Source of the DNA: DASWIP01 sp036397635
GTDB taxonomy: Bacteria > Actinomycetota > AC-67
Direction of reading: 5' to 3'
Length of the DNA stretch: 14,843 nt
NCBI GenBank assembly: GCA_036397635.1
Contig: DASWIP010000117.1
Coordinates: 1 to 14,843, forward strand
Made by a program: the position numbers and the translations under genes. The notes below the pieces were generated by a model. That model saw only the letters and a program-made list of their open reading frames with translations, did no database searches and was not told the origin of the DNA. Shown piece by piece: positions 7,499 to 12,332 of the stretch (the stretch's first letter is position 1; each line of letters starts with the position of its first letter).

Positions 7499-7522
7499 CC
7501 CAGGCCGTTCCTACCCAGGCCG
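7494..7522. repeat. Tandem 14-bp repeat overlapping the lpdA promoter
   Basis: TCCTACCCAGGCCG is present at 7494-7507 and again, identical, at 7509-7522, with a 15-base period. On the minus strand each copy carries a TAGGA core. It may be two overlapping promoters, a regulator site, or a neutral duplication. Confidence 0.6.
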
Positions 7523-7566
7523 CCGACCAGCGACTGGGCCACGAGCCGTGGCTCGGTCGAGATGCA

Positions 7567-7594
7567 GAGAAGCGGCCCCGAAGGGCCGCTTCTC
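7567..7594 (-). terminator. Terminator-like hairpin after the Gly-Asp-Pro surface protein
   Basis: GAGAAGCGGCCC at 7567-7578 pairs perfectly with GGGCCGCTTCTC at 7583-7594 around a four-base CGAA loop. It lies 15 bases past the stop of the minus-strand gene ending at 7610. The arm composition and four-base loop resemble the terminator at 1697-1728, which supports the call. No separate T-tract follows; the TTCTC arm may fill that role. Confidence 0.75.
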
Positions 7595-7609
7595 AGGGGG
7601 GTTCCGTCG

Positions 7610-8581
7610 TCAGCGTCGGAACGTTCGCGCCGATGACCGCAGGATCGTCCCGAGCATCAGGACGTGCTGAGCCATGGTCGTGATCCCGAACGCGCTCTGG
7701 CTGGGTGCCACCGCGGTGCTACGGCCCGCGAAGGCCGTGCGCACCGAGGAGAAGCGACCGAACCGGAGCGTGATCCCGAGCAGGAGCATCATCGCTCCGA
7801 GCCATGCGGCGACCGTTGTCTCCGCTCCCGTCTTGGCGAGGTTCTTGGGAAGCGCCTTCCGGGTGCCGAGCACCGTGCTAGTGGACGCATCATCGCTTTC
7901 CTGTCGGGTACCACCGACGAGCGAGCCGCCTATGTCGCCGGGGTCTCCGGGGTCTCCGGGGTCTCCGGGGTCACCGGGGTCTCCGGGGTCTCCAGGGTCT
8001 CCGGGGTCTCCAGGGTCTCCGGGGTCTCCAGGATCGCCGGGGTCTCCAGGATCGCCGGGGTCTCCAGGATCGCCGGGGTCTCCAGGATCACCGGGGTCTC
8101 CAGGATCACCGGGGTCTCCAGGATCGCCGGGGTCTCCAGGATCGCCGGGGTCTCCAGGATCGCCGACGTTCACTCCAACACTGTCGGTAGCTCCTGAACG
8201 GTCGTTCCCGTTCAGGACCGAGTGGTAGAGCGTCGCCGTGATCGTGAAGAAGCTGTCGGAGGAGTAGATGTGTGCGGCCGGACCCCACGTCCATGGTGAT
8301 GGCGTGGTGAAGTTCGGGAGCACGTCCTCCGTCCCGTCGCCCCAATCGATGATGACGTAGTTGCCACTCTGATTGGAGGCTGGGGATGAGGCCGTTCCGG
8401 TGATCGTCACGGAGTTGCCGACGATCGAGATCGGCTCGTCGATGGATAGTGCGAAGGGACCTGCCGTCGCGAGGCCCGTGCCCATCGCCCCGGAAAGAAT
8501 CATGGTGGCGACGATCACGGCGACCCGACGTCCGATGAGGACCTTACGGGACCGACGCGGCAGGATGTCGCTTGCTGCCAT
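7610..8581 (-). CDS. Secreted collagen-like (Gly-Asp-Pro) surface protein with PKD-like domain and LAxTG motif
   Basis: This 323-residue cell-surface protein has a clear modular layout. Residues 1-41 are a signal peptide (basic 'RRSRKVLIGRR', hydrophobic core, cut after 'LATA'). Residues about 42-139 are a PKD/Ig-like beta domain, shown by 'IIDWGDGTEDV' and 'AAHIYSSDSFFTITATLYH'. Residues 140-214 are 25 perfect Gly-Asp-Pro triplets, then one Gly-Asp-Ile. Residues 248-252 are 'LAKTG', which fits the LAxTG signal of class E sortases in high-GC Gram-positives, followed by a hydrophobic helix (257-272) and 'RFGRF'. About 47 further residues follow, including a second hydrophobic patch near 298-314, which is unusual for a sortase substrate. 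The start at ATG 8581 has an ideal AAGGAGG seven bases upstream. Its role, perhaps a wall-attached stalk or adhesin, is inferred. Confidence 0.88.
   Translation of the reverse strand: MAASDILPRRSRKVLIGRRVAVIVATMILSGAMGTGLATAGPFALSIDEPISIVGNSVTITGTASSPASNQSGNYVIIDWGDGTEDVLPNFTTPSPWTWGPAAHIYSSDSFFTITATLYHSVLNGNDRSGATDSVGVNVGDPGDPGDPGDPGDPGDPGDPGDPGDPGDPGDPGDPGDPGDPGDPGDPGDPGDPGDPGDPGDPGDPGDPGDPGDPGDIGGSLVGGTRQESDDASTSTVLGTRKALPKNLAKTGAETTVAAWLGAMMLLLGITLRFGRFSSVRTAFAGRSTAVAPSQSAFGITTMAQHVLMLGTILRSSARTFRR
7940..8164. repeat. 9-bp tandem array (25 units) with an 18-bp higher-order period
   Basis: Twenty-five contiguous 9-base units encode the Gly-Asp-Pro run on the minus strand. On the plus strand the commonest unit is GGGGTCTCC. 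From 8021 to 8164 it alternates strictly with AGGATCGCC or AGGATCACC, giving eight 18-base copies; the 7940-8020 end is more uniform. The gradient suggests growth by slippage or unequal exchange. Gain or loss of units keeps the reading frame. Confidence 0.95.
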
Positions 8582-8799
8582 AAGTACACCTCCTTCCGGC
8601 TGCGATGGCGACTACTTCTCGTGTTGTCATGGGTGCAACGAGTGGTTTCGCGACTGAGGGGCGGGTCTTCTGCCCCTCGACGGCGGTCCGACCGGGGCAA
8701 ACCGGCATATGCAGCGCCGGCAGTACCGCATTGTGGGGGTCGTTACCTTTCCTGAAGCTGCGCCGTTAAGCCCATGGACGCTGTCTCTTGGGGGAGACG
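8582..8799. other. Divergent intergenic region with two hairpins
   Basis: This 218-base gap separates the minus-strand surface-protein gene from the plus-strand gene at 8800. It holds the strong AAGGAGG site of the surface protein (8589-8595). A 7-bp perfect hairpin (GAGGGGC 8656-8662 with GCCCCTC 8672-8678) lies in its middle. A small hairpin (GTCTC 8783-8787 with GAGAC 8794-8798) covers the ribosome-binding site of the 8800 gene. TACCTT at 8744-8749 is a possible but weak plus-strand -10. I recognise no riboswitch class. Confidence 0.5.
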
Positions 8800-9111
8800 A
8801 TGCGAGCAACTGTCGGCGACATCGCGACGATCACGGGCCCTTTCGTGGCCGAGGCTGCGGCGTGCGGCATCGTCGCTCCTTTCCGGCTCGTAGGCCAGGA
8901 TGCCCACGGCTGGGTGGTCGCCGAACGAGCCGACACCTTGGTGCTGGATGATTTCGGCGAGCTGTGGTGGGTCCGCATCGACGGGCCTTTCGCGCATGTC
9001 GTTCGCGCGCCATGGCCCGAGGAACTCAGGGCCTTGCGCGTCGAGATCGAGCGCTCTTTGAACACGATCCGCGCGCGCGCGTTCCACCCTGCGGGGCGCG
9101 CGCGGCGTTGA
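8800..9111 (+). CDS. Small protein of unknown function upstream of gcvT
   Basis: This 103-residue protein matches no family I know. ATG 8800 is chosen because GGGGGAG ends three bases upstream; a TTG at 8788 is an alternative. The sequence has alternating hydrophobic stretches ('GPFVAEAAACGIVAPFRLV', 'GWVVAERADTLVLDDFG', 'LWWVRIDGPFAHVV'), suggesting a small beta-rich domain. A basic helical tail (about 75-103, 'PEELRALRVEIERSL...GRARR') follows. There is no signal peptide or membrane segment. Codon choice looks like that of its neighbours, which supports real coding. Its stop overlaps the -35 hexamer of the gcvT promoter, so gcvT is probably transcribed separately. Confidence 0.62.
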   Translation: MRATVGDIATITGPFVAEAAACGIVAPFRLVGQDAHGWVVAERADTLVLDDFGELWWVRIDGPFAHVVRAPWPEELRALRVEIERSLNTIRARAFHPAGRARR

Positions 9112-9137
9112 CGCAGGTTCGCCTCGCCGCCTAGCGT
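9108..9137 (+). promoter_or_regulatory. Promoter of gcvT (leaderless)
   Basis: TTGACG (9108-9113, five of six to the -35 consensus) and TAGCGT (9132-9137) are separated by 18 bases. Exactly six bases lie between the -10 and the GTG start at 9144, so the message should begin at the start codon. The -35 overlaps the stop of the preceding gene. No glycine-riboswitch-like leader can fit. Confidence 0.75.
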
Positions 9138-9143
9138 GCCCGC

Positions 9144-10202
9144 GTGCTGAAGCGCTCGCCGATCGATGCCGCTCACAGGGCCCTCGGCGCCAAGATGGCG
9201 CCGTTCGCGGGCTGGGACATGCCTATCTCCTATGAGGGGACGATCGCCGAGCACCTCAACGTCCGCGAGCGAGCAGGCATCTTCGACGTGTCTCATCTCG
9301 GCAAGCTGCTCGTGCGTGGCGCCGGGGCCGCTGCATTCCTAGACGAGCAGCTCTCCAACCGGATGGCCGACGTGCGGCCTGGACGGGCGCGCTACACGTT
9401 GATCCTGAACGACGACGCAGGCATCGTGGACGACCTGATCGTCTACGGGATCGGGGAGGGCGAGCTGCTCGTGGTGCCGAACGCGGCGAACATGGATGCG
9501 GTGGCGCAGCGACTCGAGGTTGCAGCGCCGGAGGACGTGCGCGTTGAGCGGCTCGACTGGTCCACGATCGCGGTGCAGGGCCCGTCGGCGTCCGAAGTCG
9601 TCGCAGAGCGGTATCCGGTCGCGAAGGATCTCGGGTACATGCAGGTCGCGCGCGAGGGCGACAGCGTGGTCGCCCGGTCGGGCTATACGGGTGAACGTGG
9701 GTTCGAGGTCTTCACCCCGGCTTCGGATGCGCTATCTGCGTGGGAGGAGCTGCTCGCCGGTGTGCGTTCGGCAGGCGGGGGGGCGTGCGGTCTGGCCGCG
9801 CGCGACACCTTGCGCCTGGAGATGGGCTATCCGTTGCACGGCAACGACATCGACGCCGGCACTACGCCCGCCGAAGCCGGCTTGATGTGGGCGGTCAAGA
9901 CGGAGGACCGTACGTTCCCCGGTCGCGATGCGCTGCTCGACCGGCCACCCGAGCGTGCGCTGGTCGGTCTTCGGATGAGCGATCGTGTGATCCCGCGGCG
10001 CGGATGCCTGGTGCTCGATCAAGAGCGCGTGGTCGGGGAGTGCACCAGCGGCACATTCTCGCCGTCGTTGAAGATCGGGATCGCCCTTGCCTACGTTGCG
10101 GTCGGCGCGGCAGACCGGTCCACCTTGACGGTTGATGTCCGCGGGAAGCGGAGGTCGGCTGAGGTTGTGCGTCCGCCCTTCGTCGAACGGTCTCCTCGAT
10201 GA
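9144..10202 (+). CDS. gcvT: Glycine cleavage system T protein (aminomethyltransferase)
   Basis: GcvT releases ammonia from the aminomethyl group carried on lipoylated GcvH and hands the one-carbon unit to tetrahydrofolate. The 352-residue protein has the expected marks: 'GWDMPISYEGTIAEHL' (23-38), 'GIFDVSHLGK' (45-54), 'YTLILNDDAGIVDDLIVY' (84-101, with the likely catalytic aspartate about 97), 'RSGYTGERGFEVF' (178-190), 'CGLAARDTLRLEMGYPLHGNDI' (215-236) and 'SGTFSPSLKIGIALAYV'. These support GcvT over its Fe-S paralogue YgfZ/IBA57, whose KGC-x-Q-type signature is absent. The GTG start at 9144 is set by the six-base gap from the -10 box. The stop overlaps the next start as ATGA. gcvH and gcvP are not in the window. 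Confidence 0.95.
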   Translation: MLKRSPIDAAHRALGAKMAPFAGWDMPISYEGTIAEHLNVRERAGIFDVSHLGKLLVRGAGAAAFLDEQLSNRMADVRPGRARYTLILNDDAGIVDDLIVYGIGEGELLVVPNAANMDAVAQRLEVAAPEDVRVERLDWSTIAVQGPSASEVVAERYPVAKDLGYMQVAREGDSVVARSGYTGERGFEVFTPASDALSAWEELLAGVRSAGGGACGLAARDTLRLEMGYPLHGNDIDAGTTPAEAGLMWAVKTEDRTFPGRDALLDRPPERALVGLRMSDRVIPRRGCLVLDQERVVGECTSGTFSPSLKIGIALAYVAVGAADRSTLTVDVRGKRRSAEVVRPPFVERSPR

Positions 10203-10600
10203 GCATCCAACGACTCTCGTGGGATGAGAGCTTCCGCTTCACGGGCGAGGACTCCTGGGGCAATGAGATCCAGATCGACGCCGAGGAAGGCAGTGGGAGG
10301 GGTGCCAAACCCGCCGACCTGCTGCCCATAGCGCTGGCGGCCTGCACGGCGTACGACATCGTCAACATCCTTCGGAAGCAGCGTCAGGACCTGCAGGGGC
10401 TCGACGCCGAGATCGAGTCGATCCAGCAGGCCGAGGCTCCATGGACGTTCACCAGGGTGAAGGTGAGCTACGTCGCGCGCGGCCGGGTCGAGCTGCGAAA
10501 GGCACAGAAGGCCCTTGCCTTGAGCGAGTCCAAGTACTGCTCCATCTCGGCGACGTTACGACCGGTTGTCGAGATGGAGTTTTCGATCACAGTCGTCTGA
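10199..10600 (+). CDS. OsmC/Ohr-family protein
   Basis: This 133-residue protein belongs to the OsmC/Ohr family, small dimeric cytoplasmic proteins that often reduce organic hydroperoxides with two cysteines. The pair is present: Cys49 in 'ALAACTAYDIVNIL' and Cys114 in 'SESKYCSISATL'. The 'PADLLPIALAACTAYD' phrase and the 'KYCSI' form look closer to the general OsmC (YhfA-like) branch than to true Ohr. Its ATG overlaps the gcvT stop by four bases (ATGA), so the two are almost certainly co-transcribed and translationally coupled. That pairing suggests a link to one-carbon or lipoyl chemistry, or plain peroxide defence; this is inference. Confidence 0.9.
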   Translation: MSIQRLSWDESFRFTGEDSWGNEIQIDAEEGSGRGAKPADLLPIALAACTAYDIVNILRKQRQDLQGLDAEIESIQQAEAPWTFTRVKVSYVARGRVELRKAQKALALSESKYCSISATLRPVVEMEFSITVV

Positions 10601-10681
10601 GCGGCAGCACCTTCCGCGCCGATCGGCGTGCGCTGCGCTCCGGGTGGCGCTTCTCGGCGGGTGAGGCCTTTCGCGAGCGGG

Positions 10682-10687
10682 TAGGAT
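10682..10687 (+). promoter_or_regulatory. Predicted -10 element of the MIP18-family gene (leaderless)
   Basis: TAGGAT is followed by exactly six bases (GAAGTC) and the ATG at 10694. This is the same geometry as at lipB and gcvT and implies a leaderless message. No strong -35 is visible. Confidence 0.6.
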
Positions 10688-10693
10688 GAAGTC

Positions 10694-11011
10694 ATGAGCG
10701 AATCGCAGACGAAAGTCACCGCGGACGACATCCGCGAGGCGATCCGCGTCGTCATCGACCCGGAGCTTGGGATCTCCGTCGTGGACCTCGGTTTGGTCTA
10801 TGACATCCGGATCGAGGACGGCACCGTCACGATTACCTTCACGCTCACCGCGATGGGCTGTCCGGTCGGTCCGATGATCGAGGAGCAGTTCAGGGCCATC
10901 GCGACCGCCCTGCCCGGCATCGATGAGGTCGAATGCGTGATGGTCTTCGATCCTCCATGGTCCACCGAGCGCATGAGCGAGGACGCTCGCATGGCGCTCG
11001 GCATGTTCTAG
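10694..11011 (+). CDS. MIP18/DUF59-family iron-sulfur assembly protein (SufT-like)
   Basis: This 105-residue, single-domain protein belongs to the MIP18 (DUF59) family, whose members (SufT, PaaD, CIA2) help mature Fe-S proteins. The signature phrases are present: 'VIDPELGISVVDLGLVYDI' (20-38), 'TLTAMGCPVGPMI' (50-62, with conserved Cys56) and the C-terminal 'FDPPWSTERMSEDAR' (85-99). The ATG at 10694 has no Shine-Dalgarno site but lies six bases after TAGGAT. In many genomes this gene sits inside the suf operon; here it is about 1.3 kb upstream of sufB, with a sulfurtransferase between. A SufT-type role is therefore likely, and PaaD (phenylacetate monooxygenase) is less likely given the lack of paa genes nearby. 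Confidence 0.92.
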   Translation: MSESQTKVTADDIREAIRVVIDPELGISVVDLGLVYDIRIEDGTVTITFTLTAMGCPVGPMIEEQFRAIATALPGIDEVECVMVFDPPWSTERMSEDARMALGMF

Positions 11012-11230
11012 CCCCGCGCCCTTGTCGGGGGCCAGCTCCGGGCCGGTCCTGCATCCGCGCTGATATCCCCCCGGGGGGCCGATCCCCTCTCTGGGATCGT
11101 GTGCGTGTGCGGTTCGGACGGCACACGCACACACTTCCGGACGGCCTCCTCCCTTGCTGCGGGAGATGTGTCGCCTGCAGGGCGGAGTCAGAGCCTATAT
11201 CCGCAGGTCATGACGAGTAAACAATATGAG
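11012..11230 (+). other. Intergenic region with a run of adjacent hairpins
   Basis: Five inverted repeats lie close together. CCCCG 11012-11016 pairs with CGGGG 11026-11030, starting right after the stop. CCCCCCGGGGGG is at 11067-11078. GATCCC 11081-11086 pairs with GGGATC 11093-11098. The strongest is a perfect 12-bp stem, GTGTGCGTGTGC 11099-11110 with its complement 11121-11132 around a 10-base loop, directly abutting the previous one. CTCCC 11149-11153 pairs with GGGAG 11161-11165. The first may end the MIP18 transcript. The rest could be a structured RNA or a protein-binding site. No known RNA family is recognised. Confidence 0.5.
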
Positions 11231-11259
11231 TTGCGTAAAAACCGTGCGTCGATTATAAA
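11231..11259 (+). promoter_or_regulatory. Promoter of the sulfurtransferase gene
   Basis: TTGCGT (11231-11236) and TATAAA (11254-11259, five of six to the -10 consensus) are spaced by exactly 17 bases. They lie in a locally AT-rich patch that stands out in this GC-rich sequence. Transcription would begin near 11266, about 28 bases before the GTG start, leaving room for the GGGAGG ribosome-binding site. Confidence 0.65.
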
Positions 11260-11293
11260 GTCCTCGTGGCGTTGGCGACGACGGGAGGCGGAC

Positions 11294-12142
11294 GTGGCTG
11301 GATTCGCGAAAGACGTTCTGGTCGGGACTGATTGGCTGTTCGAGCGCCTTGACGATCCGGACGTGCGGATCGTGGACGTGGACGAGGACACCGAGGCTTA
11401 CGAGCGCGGGCACATCCGCAACGCCGTGGGCGTGCATTGGCGCGATGATCTGCAGGATCCAGTCCTGCGTGACTTCATCGGCCCGGAGGCGTTCGCCGCG
11501 CTGCTCGACCGGCTGGGGATCGCGCCGAGCACCACGGTGGTCCTGTACGGCGGCAACAACAACTGGTTCGCCTCCTATGCCTACTGGTATCTCCGCTACT
11601 ACGGGCACGGTGACGTCAAGCTGCTCGACGGGGGCCGCAAGAAATGGGAGCTGGAAGGCCGCGAGCTGACGCAGGACCCTCCGAAGGTCGAGGCGGTCAA
11701 GGGCTACCCCGTTCCGTCGCGCGACGACACGATCCGCGCATTCCGCGACTACATCAACAGCGCTGTTCTCGGCAGCAGCGCGCACGGCCTCATCGACGTC
11801 CGCTCGCCGGAGGAGTTCAGGGGCGAGCTGCTCGCCCCGGCGCACCTACCGCAGGAGCAATCGCAGAAGCCGGGGCACATCCCCGGCGCGCACAACGTGC
11901 CGTGGGGCCGCAACGTCAACGCCGACACCGGCGAGTTCCTCTCCGCCGAGCGGCTGCGCGAGATCTACGACCCGATCGGCGTCACGCCGGACAAGGAGAT
12001 CGTGGCGTACTGCCGGATTGGTGAGCGGTCGGCGTTGACCTGGTTCGTCCTCCACGAGCTGCTCGGCTACCAGAACGTGCGCAACTACGACGGCTCGTGG
12101 ACCGAGTGGGGTTCGCTGGTGGGTGCGCCGATCGAGCGATAG
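11294..12142 (+). CDS. Thiosulfate sulfurtransferase (rhodanese, CysA/SseA type)
   Basis: This 282-residue tandem-rhodanese enzyme moves a sulfane sulfur from thiosulfate to a thiol acceptor by way of a cysteine persulfide. The active cysteine is Cys240 in 'AYCRIGERSALTW' of the C-terminal domain; the N-terminal domain (about 8-125) is the inactive structural copy. Phrases such as 'DEDTEAYERGHI', 'LYGGNNNWFASYAYWY', 'LLDGGRKKWELEGR', 'PAHLPQEQSQKPGHIPGA' and 'NYDGSWTEWGSLVGAPIE' closely match my recollection of mycobacterial CysA2/CysA3. GTG 11294 is chosen because GGGAGG precedes it; an in-frame ATG at 11210 lies upstream of the predicted -10 box. A good terminator follows. Its place between a SufT-like gene and sufBD suggests a role in sulfur supply or detoxification. 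Confidence 0.95.
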   Translation: MAGFAKDVLVGTDWLFERLDDPDVRIVDVDEDTEAYERGHIRNAVGVHWRDDLQDPVLRDFIGPEAFAALLDRLGIAPSTTVVLYGGNNNWFASYAYWYLRYYGHGDVKLLDGGRKKWELEGRELTQDPPKVEAVKGYPVPSRDDTIRAFRDYINSAVLGSSAHGLIDVRSPEEFRGELLAPAHLPQEQSQKPGHIPGAHNVPWGRNVNADTGEFLSAERLREIYDPIGVTPDKEIVAYCRIGERSALTWFVLHELLGYQNVRNYDGSWTEWGSLVGAPIER

Positions 12143-12155
12143 CAGGGAAGGCTTC

Positions 12156-12195
12156 GGCGGGGATCGGGAGCGCAGGCCCGGTCCCCGCCTCCTTT
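12156..12195 (+). terminator. Rho-independent terminator of the sulfurtransferase gene
   Basis: A 13-bp stem pairs GGCGGGGATCGGG (12156-12168) with CCCGGTCCCCGCC (12177-12189), with one G-T wobble and an eight-base loop. TCCTTT follows. It starts 14 bases after the stop, so it should separate the sulfurtransferase from sufB. Confidence 0.8.
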
Positions 12196-12234
12196 AGTCG
12201 GGCACCCGGGGGCCGCGGAAAGTGCAAAAGTGCA

Positions 12235-12287
12235 GGTCAACCGGCAAGTGACCGGCTGGGGGCGCCTCGCGAAGGCGCAATCCCCCC
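12235..12287. promoter_or_regulatory. Inverted repeats upstream of the sufB promoter, possible operator
   Basis: GGTCA (12235-12239) pairs with TGACC (12249-12253). GCGCCT (12262-12267) pairs with AGGCGC (12273-12278) around CGCGA, and flanking G and C runs (12258-12261 and 12282-12287) could extend that stem past an AAT bulge. Both lie upstream of the -10 box at 12291, so they are probably not in the sufB message. They could be operators for a suf regulator, but neither is a site I can name. Confidence 0.4.
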
Positions 12288-12290
12288 TGC

Positions 12291-12296
12291 TACACT
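12291..12296 (+). promoter_or_regulatory. Predicted -10 element of the suf operon
   Basis: TACACT fits the TANNNT -10 form. Transcription would start near 12303 and give a leader of about 30 bases with AGGTGGGGG before the sufB ATG. There is no good -35 hexamer 17-18 bases upstream, and the inverted repeat at 12262-12278 covers that place, so an activator or repressor may act there. Confidence 0.5.
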
Positions 12297-12332
12297 AGGG
12301 ATTATCTTCGAGCTTCCAGGTGGGGGATACAC

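Noticed and set aside
7940..8164. CRISPR array
   Set aside because: The units are 9 bases long, contiguous and coding, with no unique spacers and no cas genes.
7674..8228. Plus-strand reading frames across the tandem repeat, giving Gly-Ser-Pro collagen-like proteins
   Set aside because: The 9-base repeat keeps several frames open on both strands. The minus-strand frame has a signal peptide, a PKD-like domain, an anchor motif and an ideal ribosome-binding site; the plus-strand frames have none of these.
8696..8703. GGCAAACC, as found in the core of c-di-GMP-I riboswitches
   Set aside because: The second conserved segment (ACGCAAAGCC-like) and the paired helices are missing on this strand.
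9112..9143. Glycine riboswitch ahead of gcvT
   Set aside because: The promoter leaves no leader, and none of the conserved glycine-aptamer segments is present.
9144..10202. YgfZ/IBA57 (Fe-S related GcvT paralogue), considered because suf genes are close
   Set aside because: The YgfZ signature is absent and all GcvT motifs, including the folate-site segment and full length, are present.
11099..11180. tRNA-like segment, because the plus-strand translation 'DGTRTH' resembles frames that run antisense to tRNAs
   Set aside because: Neither strand gives an acceptor stem, anticodon arm or T-loop; the GTGTGC hairpin explains the sequence.
11166..11213. 15-residue frame with one Cys after GGGAG, considered as a cysteine-attenuator leader peptide
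   Set aside because: It has a single cysteine rather than a run, and it lies upstream of the predicted promoter of the sulfurtransferase.
11210..11293. N-terminal extension of the sulfurtransferase from ATG 11210
   Set aside because: The predicted -10 box at 11254 lies inside it, it would add a basic segment absent from the family, and GTG 11294 has a good ribosome-binding site.
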